A program made the translations under genes and the position numbers. This document shows, piece by piece, positions 44,371 through 52,748 of a stretch of DNA of 64,000 bases. The DNA is taken from assembly GCF_003007785.1 (NCBI RefSeq), contig NZ_PXOH01000005.1, positions 124,001 to 188,000 of the forward strand. Reading direction: 5' to 3'. The notes under the pieces were generated by a model. It was given only the letters and a program-made list of their open reading frames with translations, ran no database searches and had not been told where the DNA came from. Position 1 is the first letter of the stretch. Every line of letters starts with the position of its first letter. The stretch comes from Aphanothece hegewaldii CCALA 016 (GTDB lineage Bacteria > Cyanobacteriota > Cyanobacteriia > Cyanobacteriales > Microcystaceae).

Positions 44371-46140
44371 ATGACAACAGCTACACTAACTCGATCCACT
44401 GAACCGACGCAAACTCGTCCAGTCGTATCTTATCAGGTTGGGATGAGCGAACCAACCTCCCATTTATTTGAAGTGACGCTACAGATTAGCGGTTGGTCTG
44501 ATGATGTATTAGATTTAAAGATGGCGGTTTGGACACCAGGATCGTATTTAGTGCGAGAATATTCGCGTCATGTACAAGACTTTTCAGTTAAGGGACAACA
44601 AGCATTAAAACATCGTAAATGCTCGAAAAATCACTGGCAAGTTGAAACAAATAATCAATCAGAAATTACGGTACAATATCGAGTTTTTGCGAATGAATTA
44701 ACGGTTAGAACTAATCATCTTGATGCAACACATGGTTATTTTAATGGCGCGGCGTTATTTTTATTTGTTCCCGAATTAGTCAAACAATCGGTTACAGTAA
44801 CCATTATTCCACCTCAAAACGAGTGGCAAGTAACAACATCTTTACCCTCAGTAGATGGCAAAGAAAATACTTTTATTGCTAAAGATTTTAATACTCTAGT
44901 TGATAGTCCCTTTGAAGTGGGAATTCATCAGAAATATGACTTTGAAGTTTTAGGAATACCGCATCAATTAGCGATTTGGGGACAAGGGAATGTGAATGTT
45001 GAACGATTGATTCGGGATACACGGAACATTATTGCAACCGAAGCTAGAATGTTTGGAGGATTACCTTATGAGCGTTATATTTTCCTCTTACATCTTTCTA
45101 AAAATAGTTATGGTGGACTAGAACATAAAGAGTCTTGTACTTTAATTTATTCTCGTTTTGGTTTTCGTGCCAGAGATAAATACAATAATTTCATACAATT
45201 AGTTGCCCATGAATTCTTTCATCTGTGGAATGTAAAAAGAATTCGTCCGAAAGCATTGGAAGTTTTTGACTATGAACAAGAAAATTATACAAATGCCCTT
45301 TGGTTTTGTGAAGGCGTGACGAGTTATTATGATATCGTTTTTCCCATGAGGGCGGGAATTTATGATAGTAAAACGTTTTTAGATTTATTGAGTAAAGAAA
45401 TTAGTCGTTATTTATCGATAGCTGGAAGAAAAGTACAACCCGTTAGTGAATCGAGTTTTGATGCTTGGATTAAATTGTATCGCAGAGATGCTAATAGCGA
45501 TAACTCTCAGATTTCATATTATCTCAAAGGTGAACTGATTGCGATGATGCTAGATTTATTGATACGTCAGCGTCATAATAATCAACGTTCTTTTGATGAT
45601 GTAATGAGGATTATGTGGGAAAAATACGGCAAATTGGAAATAGGCTATACAGATGAGGAATTGAAAAATGTTATAGAATCTGTTGCAGAAACAGACTTAA
45701 GTGATTTTTATATTCGTTTTATCTTAGGTGTAGAAGAGTTACCCTTTGAGGAATATTTAGAACCATTTGGAATACAACTTAAATCAGTCTATGATGATGA
45801 AAGAGTACCATTACTGGGAATCAAGGTAAACTCAGAAAATGGTAAAGAAATAATAAAATTTGTTGAAATTGGATCGCCGAGTCAAATTGCAGGAATTAAT
45901 ACAGAAGATGAACTACTAGCGATCGATGGTTTTAGAGTCAGTGGAGATCAGATCAGCGATCGTCTCAAAGACTACCAAGAGAATGATATCATTCAAATTA
46001 CTGTCTTTCATCAAGATGAACTGAGAACTTTACCAGTTAAACTTGCTGCCTCGCAACCCTTACGTTATGAACTTGTGCGGATACAAAACCCATCCGATAG
46101 TCAAAAACAAAATTTTTTGGAGTGGGTGAGACAGAAATAA
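44371..46140 (+). CDS. M61 family peptidase (glycyl aminopeptidase type) with PDZ domain
   Basis: The 589-residue metalloprotease has the zinc motif HEFFH (His280, Glu281, His284), with the family extension WNVKRIRP right after and a glutamate in FCEGVTSYY as the third ligand. An N-terminal beta domain (about 20-200) and a C-terminal PDZ domain (about 490-560, SPSQIAGINTEDELLAIDG in short pieces) are typical. There is no signal peptide, so it is cytoplasmic. It trims N-terminal Gly or Ala from peptides in known members. It lies between pdxA and ilvE. Confidence 0.9.
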   Translation: MTTATLTRSTEPTQTRPVVSYQVGMSEPTSHLFEVTLQISGWSDDVLDLKMAVWTPGSYLVREYSRHVQDFSVKGQQALKHRKCSKNHWQVETNNQSEITVQYRVFANELTVRTNHLDATHGYFNGAALFLFVPELVKQSVTVTIIPPQNEWQVTTSLPSVDGKENTFIAKDFNTLVDSPFEVGIHQKYDFEVLGIPHQLAIWGQGNVNVERLIRDTRNIIATEARMFGGLPYERYIFLLHLSKNSYGGLEHKESCTLIYSRFGFRARDKYNNFIQLVAHEFFHLWNVKRIRPKALEVFDYEQENYTNALWFCEGVTSYYDIVFPMRAGIYDSKTFLDLLSKEISRYLSIAGRKVQPVSESSFDAWIKLYRRDANSDNSQISYYLKGELIAMMLDLLIRQRHNNQRSFDDVMRIMWEKYGKLEIGYTDEELKNVIESVAETDLSDFYIRFILGVEELPFEEYLEPFGIQLKSVYDDERVPLLGIKVNSENGKEIIKFVEIGSPSQIAGINTEDELLAIDGFRVSGDQISDRLKDYQENDIIQITVFHQDELRTLPVKLAASQPLRYELVRIQNPSDSQKQNFLEWVRQK

Positions 46141-46178
46141 ACACCATTAGTTACTTTTTTATTAATTACACTAGAAAC

Positions 46179-47093
46179 ATGGATACCTTTCTCAAATACG
46201 CTTATTTTGAGCATCAATTTATTCCGTTTGAAGATGCTAAATTATCAGTTGCGACTCATGCCTTACATTATGGTACAGCAGCGTTTGGCGGTTTAAGAGG
46301 AATTCCCAATCCGCAAAATCCTAATGAAATTTTACTCTTTAGATTAGAGCGTCATTGTCAACGTTTGAGTCAAAGTGCTAAATTTTTACATCACGATTTA
46401 CCTGCTGATAAAATTTATCAAATTATTATTGATTTTGTTAAAAAAAATAAACCCAATCAATCTTTTTATATTCGTCCTTTAGTCTATAGTTCTGGTTTAG
46501 GAATTGCTCCCAGATTACACAATATCGAGAAAAATTTCTTAGTTTATGGTTTAGAAATGGGGGAATATTTATCGCCTTCTGGGATTAAATGTAGAATTAG
46601 TTCTTGGTATCGTCAAGAAGATCGTAGTTTCCCACTTAGAGGTAAAATCACTGGAGCGTATATTACTTCCGCTTTAGCAAAAACCGAAGCAGTAGAATCA
46701 GGTTTTGATGAAGCCATTTTAATGAATTCCCAAGGTAAAGTCTGTGAAGCAACGGGGATGAATATTTTTATGGTTAGAAATGGTCAAATTATTACCCCTG
46801 GATTTGAACAAGATATCCTAGAAGGGATTACAAGAGATAGTGTTTTAACTCTTGCTAAAGATTTAGGAATTACTGTAGTCGAAAGACCTATAGATAAAAC
46901 AGAATTATTTATTGCAGATGAAGTCTTTTTATGTGGAACGGCTGCGAAAATTGCCCCAGTTTATCAAATCGAGAATTTTAAACTTTCTGAAGAACGACCA
47001 ATCGCCACAAAATTGAGAGAAAAGCTTACAGCAATTACTCAAAATGAAGATCCAAAATATAAAGATTGGGTCAATGTTATTCCGTTAGATTAA
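46179..47093 (+). CDS. ilvE: Branched-chain amino acid aminotransferase
   Basis: IlvE makes the last step in leucine, isoleucine and valine synthesis. The chosen ATG at 46179 gives 304 residues and the normal N-terminus MDTFLKYAYFEHQFIPFEDA in short pieces. An upstream in-frame start at 46122 would overlap the M61 gene by 19 bp. Motifs include HALHYGTAAFGGLRG near 30, the PLP lysine in RGKITGAYITS near residue 161 and the EATGMNIF motif near 195. It is a fold-type IV PLP enzyme. It is separate from leuC at 347. Confidence 0.95.
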   Translation: MDTFLKYAYFEHQFIPFEDAKLSVATHALHYGTAAFGGLRGIPNPQNPNEILLFRLERHCQRLSQSAKFLHHDLPADKIYQIIIDFVKKNKPNQSFYIRPLVYSSGLGIAPRLHNIEKNFLVYGLEMGEYLSPSGIKCRISSWYRQEDRSFPLRGKITGAYITSALAKTEAVESGFDEAILMNSQGKVCEATGMNIFMVRNGQIITPGFEQDILEGITRDSVLTLAKDLGITVVERPIDKTELFIADEVFLCGTAAKIAPVYQIENFKLSEERPIATKLREKLTAITQNEDPKYKDWVNVIPLD

Positions 47094-47168
47094 TATTTTG
47101 GGTTAAATGATCGGCTTCTCAGATAAAAATGTCCTGTAGGGTATGGTGTTCCAAATCAAGATATATAT

Positions 47169-47193
47169 AGGGTTGGGTAACCAAACCCCTACA
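47169..47193. repeat. Dispersed palindromic repeat, copy 4
   Basis: GGGTTGG and CCAAACCCCTAC arms at about 47170-47192 surround a four-base loop. The sequence lies 80 bp past the ilvE stop codon. It shares CCAAACCCCTAC with copy 2. Confidence 0.65.
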
Positions 47194-47289
47194 ATTATAT
47201 AAAAGCGGATAATTTATGTAGAAGAAATTAATTATCTAAAACTTGTTAAAGACTTTCTTCAATGGGTGAAAAGCCGATTTAATAATCAA

Positions 47290-47325
47290 AAGGACGTAGA
47301 TCTAATAACCTAGCGTCCCTTTTAT
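47290..47325. terminator. Hairpin terminator, possibly bidirectional
   Basis: GGACG/CGTCC arms with TAG/CTA extension form a stem around an AT-rich loop, followed by a T-rich tail (CTTTTATTT) on the plus strand and CCTTTTG on the minus strand. It lies 40 bp downstream of psbI on the minus strand, so it probably ends psbI transcription. Confidence 0.5.
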
Positions 47326-47365
47326 TTAACTCTAGTTGATATCCTAAATTCTGACTAAACCGTCT

Positions 47366-47482
47366 TTATTCAAAATCTTTGCGTCCGGGGTTACGAGTTG
47401 GGTCGCTAGAGAGAAAACCGAAGACAAACAAGCCAATAAAGAAAAATACAACCAGATAGACAACAATCTTAAGGGTAATCAT
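47366..47482 (-). CDS. psbI: Photosystem II reaction centre protein I
   Basis: This 38-residue gene is absent from simple long-ORF lists. It reads [15 protein letters not shown] and ends [15 protein letters not shown], which matches PsbI, the small subunit bound to D1 and CP43 in photosystem II. It has one membrane helix and a hydrophilic C-terminus. ATG at 47480-47482 and TAA at 47366-47368 enclose an intact frame. A ribosome site with AAAAGGAGA is seen just before the ATG. It is divergent from gcvT. Confidence 0.95.
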   Translation of the reverse strand: MITLKIVVYLVVFFFIGLFVFGFLSSDPTRNPGRKDFE

Positions 47483-47652
47483 TGAACGTTTCTCCTTTTA
47501 TTTTTTTAACTGTCAGAAGTCTTAGAAAAATATACCTTGAATTACTGTAGCTTATTTTGGGATCACTTCAGAATTGAGGACAAGACTTGTAGATCGCCCA
47601 ATTCTGTACTACCCTAACTACAGATAGACATTTTTATAAAGGTTTTGCGATC

Positions 47653-48765
47653 GTGGTAGTATCTGAAACAGTATCCCAAGCGTTAAAAACTCCGTTATAT
47701 CATCTCATTGTCGCACAACAAGCCAAAATGACCGAGTTTGCGGGTTGGGATATGCCCATTCAGTTTAGCGGTTTGAAGCAAGAACACGAAGCAGTCAGAA
47801 CGAGTGTCGGAATGTTCGATATCTCCCACATGGGAAAATTTATCCTAACGGGAAAAGATTTACTGACCTTGCTACAGTCTCTCGTTCCCTCAAATTTAGC
47901 ACGACTGCAACCTGGACAAGCACAATACACAGTTTTGTTAAACGCTGATGGTGGGATTATTGATGATGTAATTTTTTATTTCCAAGAAGCAGAGAAAGGA
48001 ATACTCATCGTCAATGCAGCGACAACCGAAAAAGATAAAGCGTGGTTACTCTCTCATCTGGAAAAATATTCCGTCACATTAGAAGATGTCTCCCAAGAAA
48101 AAGTCTTAATTGCACTCCAAGGAATACACGCTCAAAGAATTCTACAATCTTTGGTTTCAGATGATCTTAGTCAATTAAAATTATTTGAACACCTTGAAAC
48201 CACTATTTTTGAGCAACCTGCTTTCATTGCCAGAACGGGATACACTGGAGAGGATGGCTTTGAGATTATGTTATCACCCGAAGCAGGTCAAAAACTTTGG
48301 CAATCCTTACTTAAAGCGGGTGTAACGCCTTGTGGACTGGGTGCAAGGGATACTCTACGTTTAGAGGCTGCATTAGCCCTCTACGGTCAAGATATTGATG
48401 ACCAGACCTCGCCTTTAGAAGCGGGTCTAGGGTGGTTGGTTCATCTCAAAGAAAAAGGTGATTTTGTCGGTCGTTCTGTTCTAGATGAGCAGAAAAAAAA
48501 TGGTTTGTCTCGTCGTTTGGTTGGGTTACAAATGGAGGGACGACATATTGCTCGACATGATTATCTCGTGTGGTCTAATGGTAAAGTAGTGGGTAAGGTG
48601 ACGAGTGGTACATTATCACCGACGTTAGGAAAAGCGATCGCACTTGCTTATGTCCCCTCAGAATTAGCGAATATTGGACAAACTTTAGAAGTCGAAATAC
48701 GCGGTAAAACCTATCCAGCTACGGTGGTTAAAAAGCCATTTTATAAAGTTTCTCGCTCACTTTAG
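47653..48765 (+). CDS. gcvT: Aminomethyltransferase (glycine cleavage T protein)
   Basis: GcvT takes the aminomethyl group from the H protein and gives it to tetrahydrofolate in glycine cleavage, which serves photorespiration in cyanobacteria. The 370-residue protein starts with GTG (MVVSETVSQ). It has the folate-binding motif MFDISHMGK near 52-60, the GTGEDGFE-like pattern ARTGYTGEDGFE near 195-206 and the C-terminal GKVTSGTLSPTLGKAIALAYV in short pieces. It is divergent from psbI and its stop overlaps that of the following gene on the other strand by a few bases. Confidence 0.95.
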   Translation: MVVSETVSQALKTPLYHLIVAQQAKMTEFAGWDMPIQFSGLKQEHEAVRTSVGMFDISHMGKFILTGKDLLTLLQSLVPSNLARLQPGQAQYTVLLNADGGIIDDVIFYFQEAEKGILIVNAATTEKDKAWLLSHLEKYSVTLEDVSQEKVLIALQGIHAQRILQSLVSDDLSQLKLFEHLETTIFEQPAFIARTGYTGEDGFEIMLSPEAGQKLWQSLLKAGVTPCGLGARDTLRLEAALALYGQDIDDQTSPLEAGLGWLVHLKEKGDFVGRSVLDEQKKNGLSRRLVGLQMEGRHIARHDYLVWSNGKVVGKVTSGTLSPTLGKAIALAYVPSELANIGQTLEVEIRGKTYPATVVKKPFYKVSRSL

Positions 48766-49580
48766 CGATTTTGCTGTTGTGCAATTTGACTAACTTGGTC
48801 TATTGATAGGTCTAAAGCTGTTGCAATTTGTTCTATACTCAATCCTAGAGACAATAAACGGGGAATAGCAGTTATTTTTACTTCTTCGCGTCCTTCTTCG
48901 CGTCCTTCTTCGCGTCCTTCTTCGCGTCCCTCTTCTAATGCTTCTTGATAAACTCTAGTTTGTTTTAAATCACTCCAGCTAAACATGGCTTCTATCTCCT
49001 TGCGACTTATTCGAGGTAATTTGTAGACTAATATTGTCTCTATTAATTGTAAAAGTTCTTGCCTTTGTCTGTCATCTGTAATTTGTTCTCTGATTCGATT
49101 AATTAAATTTCGTCCTTGTTCAATCGCTTGATTTTTATTCGTCGTAATTAATTGAACTGTCGTTAAACCAATAGATGTTTCAGAAATATTGTCTAGTTCA
49201 TTTAGATAAATCCGTGTTACTCTTTCAGATTCTAGTAATTCCCAATATCTTTCAGTTTCTTGTGATTCTACACTACGATTTGGATAAAGAATTACTCCTC
49301 GCCAGTTATTAGATAAAGGTGTTTTGCTTAGATATAAAAAGATTTCGGCAAAAAAACGAGCATAAAAATTAGAATCATCTTGAAATTGAACTTCAACGAA
49401 ATAAATGGGTAAATCCGTCCTTTGGGCTAAAAATACTCCATCAATTCTAAAAGCAAGTTGTTTCACTTCCACCGATGAAAACTGATAAACTTCGGCTAAG
49501 TCTGGATCTAGTCTAAGCAATTCAAAGAAAATAAAAGGGAAAGATTGAAAAAGACGATAAAAAATTGTATCCGTTTTCAT
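48762..49580 (-). CDS. Rpn-like (DUF2887) PD-(D/E)XK nuclease with tandem EEGR repeat
   Basis: The 272-residue protein has an N-terminal nuclease domain with the catalytic pattern RIDGVFL and later FVEVQFQ (about 45-67), as in the recombination-promoting nucleases and DUF2887 transposase-like proteins common in cyanobacteria. The C-terminal part has a repeated EEGREEGREEGREE stretch, coded by four perfect copies of a 12-base repeat (48881-48928), and an HTH-like final segment (LSLGLSIEQIATALDLS). These genes are copied often and may act in DNA cutting or recombination. It is convergent with gcvT. Confidence 0.8.
   Translation of the reverse strand: MKTDTIFYRLFQSFPFIFFELLRLDPDLAEVYQFSSVEVKQLAFRIDGVFLAQRTDLPIYFVEVQFQDDSNFYARFFAEIFLYLSKTPLSNNWRGVILYPNRSVESQETERYWELLESERVTRIYLNELDNISETSIGLTTVQLITTNKNQAIEQGRNLINRIREQITDDRQRQELLQLIETILVYKLPRISRKEIEAMFSWSDLKQTRVYQEALEEGREEGREEGREEGREEVKITAIPRLLSLGLSIEQIATALDLSIDQVSQIAQQQNR
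48881..48928 (-). repeat. In-frame 12-bp tandem repeat (four copies)
   Basis: CTTCTTCGCGTC is repeated four times without a mismatch inside the Rpn-like gene and encodes repeated Glu-Glu-Gly-Arg (read on the minus strand). Its copy number can change by slippage without breaking the frame. Confidence 0.95.
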
Positions 49581-49592
49581 GGTTTCCTGACA

Positions 49593-50774
49593 TTAACTAC
49601 TCGATAAACGTTGGACTGATTCTGCTTGTAATAAACGATGTGTATCCGCTAATAAATCTGGAATTATTTTACCATGAGGACTTTTAGCCAAACATTTACT
49701 TAAATCAAGTTTTTTGACTTTTGCGGCTTGTTCTCCAGGGAACCAATCACCCCCATTTCCTAATAAATTATATCGCGCTTTAGCAAATTCAACCATGTCA
49801 TAAGCTAAGACTAAGTTTCTCAGCCAAAGAATAGTAGGAATATTAATATTGTTTGGTGTTTCTTGGTATGTGGGTAGACCTAAACGCCAAGTTTTAAACC
49901 ATTCTTTCCCTAAACATTTAATTGCTTCTGCTTCTAATTTTTCTAGAATTGGAGGTAAAATTTGATCAGCTTTATTGAAAAGTTTAATAGTTCTTAAATG
50001 TTCATCAAAATCTGATGGTTTAGCCGCACCAAGACTGAGTGTATGTACTTGAGGATGACTCAAACAAAATAAATCATTAAACACCATTGGACTGAGTGGA
50101 GAACAAAGATCAACTAATTTTTTGGGGGGATTGTATAAATGTCCTCCTTTATCTGATGGACTAATTATAAAAACTCCCATATCATGTTTATGGGCGGTAG
50201 AAATTGCTGGCCAATTATTTTGAAAAATGTAATACCAATGTAAATTAATATAGTCAAATTGATTAGTTTCTATGGTTTTAATAATAGTTTCAGTTGAGGC
50301 ATGAGTTGAAAAGCCAATAAATCTAACTTTTCCTTGTTGTTGTAATTTTTTCGCTTCATCTAGACAACCACCAGGGCGTATGGTTTCTTCTAAAATTTCA
50401 GGTGTATTTATGCCATGAATTCCCAGTAAATCTATATAATCTAAATTGAGAAATTGAAAAGATTGATTAAATTGACGACGAAATTCTCTAACATCACTTT
50501 TTGGAGAAATTTTTGTTTGAATGATTAGTTTTTCTCTTGGTAATTTTGGTAATATTTTTCCAAGTTGCAATTCAGATGAGCCATATCCTCTCGCGGTTTC
50601 GATATGATTAATACCAAGATCGATCGCACGACGGATCGTATTTTCAAGATTTAATTGATTATCATCAGGGATCTGCTGATACGGAACATCTTGCCATTTA
50701 TATTGATAGCGCATTCCACCACAAGAAAAAACGGGCATTTGTAGTTCAGTACGGCCAAAACGTCGGTATTGCAT
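49593..50774 (-). CDS. Aldo/keto reductase
   Basis: The 393-residue protein has the TIM-barrel AKR pattern. It starts MQYRRFGRTELQMP, has the catalytic Tyr in ETARGYGSSE (near residue 63) and the catalytic Lys in IIQTKISP (near 88). NADPH is the expected cofactor. In some related AKRs the C-terminal part binds a 4Fe-4S cluster with CxxC motifs; no such motif is visible here, although the C-terminal 100 residues extend past the barrel. The substrate is unknown. Confidence 0.85.
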   Translation of the reverse strand: MQYRRFGRTELQMPVFSCGGMRYQYKWQDVPYQQIPDDNQLNLENTIRRAIDLGINHIETARGYGSSELQLGKILPKLPREKLIIQTKISPKSDVREFRRQFNQSFQFLNLDYIDLLGIHGINTPEILEETIRPGGCLDEAKKLQQQGKVRFIGFSTHASTETIIKTIETNQFDYINLHWYYIFQNNWPAISTAHKHDMGVFIISPSDKGGHLYNPPKKLVDLCSPLSPMVFNDLFCLSHPQVHTLSLGAAKPSDFDEHLRTIKLFNKADQILPPILEKLEAEAIKCLGKEWFKTWRLGLPTYQETPNNINIPTILWLRNLVLAYDMVEFAKARYNLLGNGGDWFPGEQAAKVKKLDLSKCLAKSPHGKIIPDLLADTHRLLQAESVQRLSSS

Positions 50775-50879
50775 ATTTTTAATTTATCGGTATTAAGGTG
50801 CAGTCTTTACCAAATCTGCTAACCTAGTTGATATTTTAGAAAGAATTCTCTGTACTTAACCCATATATCCTACAACGGT

Positions 50880-52700
50880 GTGATTGAAACCCCTGTTATT
50901 TTAAACGATCGCTATGTGATGATCAAACCTCTAGCCGAAAATGAGTACACTGGAACTTATTTTGCTAAGGATACTTATCGTTTTGATGAATTTTGCGTGA
51001 TTAAAGAGTTACGCTATATTGACGAGAATAAGAGCGATCGCACAAAAAGAGAAACTCAGTTTAAGCTTGAAGCACAAATTCTTTATCAATTAAATCATCC
51101 TCAGATTCCTCGGTTTCGAGAAACTTTTACGGTAAATAACGCCGAAAATACAAGTTTATATTACGTTAGAGACTATATTCCTGGATTTACTTATCGGGAA
51201 CTGTTTAAGCTATATAAAAGTCAACAAAAATACTTTAGTGAAACCGATATTATTGATTTACTGAAGCAACTGTTAAGCGTTGTAGACTATCTTCACTCCC
51301 AAGGTGTCTATCATCAAGATATCTCGCTAGATAACTTGATTTGTCGTAAATGGGATCAGTTACCCTTTATCATTAATTTTAGCCAAGTTCAGACCCTAGA
51401 AAATGCTTCTCTTACTGCGTCTCCTCAACAAGATCTATCACAACTTGCGATCGTCTTACTGAGTTTATTCACGCAATATGAGTCATCACAACTCTTTGAG
51501 GGAGAAACTCGCAATTTACGAGAAGATATTATTTTGAGTCCAAAACTGAAGCATCTTTTTAGCAAAATGGTAACGGATGTAATAAGCGATCGCTTTACAA
51601 CGGCTCAAGATGTGATAATTTGTCTAGAACAACCCGAGACGATCGAAACCCAACCCACGATCAATCTTCTTCCTTCTCCTCCTCTTGATCTCACTGTATC
51701 TACTAAAGCGCAGAAGGAAACTATGGTAACACTCTCCCCTAAAAAGCAGAGTCGATTTTTAGGTTGTTTAAGTCAATTAGGATTAATTTTAGCTGTTAGT
51801 CTCGGATCTGGGACGATTGGATGGTTTGTCGGCAAAACTTGGTTAAAAACTCCAGCACCCCCAAAGCTAACTTTTGAAAACACTGATCCTTCTACTCCTG
51901 CTGATCCCGCGCTTTTCCCCGTTTCCACCGAACAAGCAGCAGAATGGGAACGTAAAGCGGAGTTACGCAAACGTCGTCAGGAGTTGGGGATCAATAATCA
52001 ATTTTTTCAAATGTTAGTAGATCAAGTCTTTTCGAGTCGCTACCCAGATGACGCATTAAAAATATCGTCTTCAGATCCAGTGGAAAAAAAAGAAGGGCAA
52101 AAAAAACGCGATGAATTTGCTTCAGAATTAATAACTCAGTTAAGTTCTTTAAGCGCAGAAGCAAGAGGGGGTTTAGGGAGTTACGATCGTCTGCGTCGTC
52201 AAGAAATTATCAAAGAAGCTAATGACTTAAACTTAAATATGCGTGCGCTATATGATTTAGCAAATGCTGAATTTTCTCGTGATTTTCCTTCAGAAGATAA
52301 GGATAATATGGAACAACCAACGGGACAAGTTTTGAGTGCAATGCTTTTAGATAATCTGAGAAAATTACAATCAGATGAAACATCCCTTAAAATCACAGAG
52401 TTACCCACAGAAAATGACATTAGTCGTCAAGGAACATTAGAACCCGGTCAAGGAAAAGCTTATGTTATACAGTTAGAAGAAAATCAAGAAGTAGAATTTC
52501 AAATCAGCGCACCTCAAGAGACACAAATTTCTATATATTCTCCATCGGGTCAAAATAATCTTTTAGATGATTCGACGGAAACCTCTTGGACAGGAACTTT
52601 AAAAGAAAGTGGTTTGTATGAGATTACGATTGTTTCTAAGTCGGATAGTGTATTTGATTATCAATTTCTAATTAAAGTTTTGTCCAATTCTACTAATTAG
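50880..52700 (+). CDS. Membrane serine/threonine kinase-like protein, probable pseudokinase
   Basis: The 606-residue protein begins with a kinase-like domain (about 10-255). The ATP lysine is Lys42 in VIKEL and the catalytic loop is His145-Gln146-Asp147 in YHQDISLDN. The DFG position reads Asn166-Phe167-Ser168, so the metal-binding Asp is missing, and the activation loop is very short. This suggests a weak or dead kinase. A membrane helix (about 302-322) is followed by an extracytoplasmic region with a beta-type, PPC-like domain near the end (about 525-600). The start is GTG. It is near, but divergent from, an aldo/keto reductase gene. Confidence 0.8.
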   Translation: MIETPVILNDRYVMIKPLAENEYTGTYFAKDTYRFDEFCVIKELRYIDENKSDRTKRETQFKLEAQILYQLNHPQIPRFRETFTVNNAENTSLYYVRDYIPGFTYRELFKLYKSQQKYFSETDIIDLLKQLLSVVDYLHSQGVYHQDISLDNLICRKWDQLPFIINFSQVQTLENASLTASPQQDLSQLAIVLLSLFTQYESSQLFEGETRNLREDIILSPKLKHLFSKMVTDVISDRFTTAQDVIICLEQPETIETQPTINLLPSPPLDLTVSTKAQKETMVTLSPKKQSRFLGCLSQLGLILAVSLGSGTIGWFVGKTWLKTPAPPKLTFENTDPSTPADPALFPVSTEQAAEWERKAELRKRRQELGINNQFFQMLVDQVFSSRYPDDALKISSSDPVEKKEGQKKRDEFASELITQLSSLSAEARGGLGSYDRLRRQEIIKEANDLNLNMRALYDLANAEFSRDFPSEDKDNMEQPTGQVLSAMLLDNLRKLQSDETSLKITELPTENDISRQGTLEPGQGKAYVIQLEENQEVEFQISAPQETQISIYSPSGQNNLLDDSTETSWTGTLKESGLYEITIVSKSDSVFDYQFLIKVLSNSTN

Positions 52701-52728
52701 TTGGGGTTTGGTTTTCAAACCCTCTATA
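52701..52728. repeat. Dispersed palindromic repeat, copy 5
   Basis: GGGTTTGG (52704-52711) and CAAACCC (52716-52722) around a loop of T residues. It lies directly after the stop codon of the pseudokinase gene and past the end of the convergent RND gene, where it could stop both transcripts. Confidence 0.7.
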
Positions 52729-52748
52729 ACTAAATCTAGAAGCTAATT

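Larger units (their letters stand above)
47094..47365. other. Intergenic region with palindrome and terminator
   Basis: This 272-bp gap follows ilvE. It holds copy 4 of the palindromic repeat (47169-47193) and a hairpin (47290-47325). No open frame of note is seen. Confidence 0.6.

Noticed and set aside
49593-50774. 4Fe-4S cluster in the aldo/keto reductase C-terminus
   Set aside because: The C-terminal part does not contain the CxxC motifs needed.
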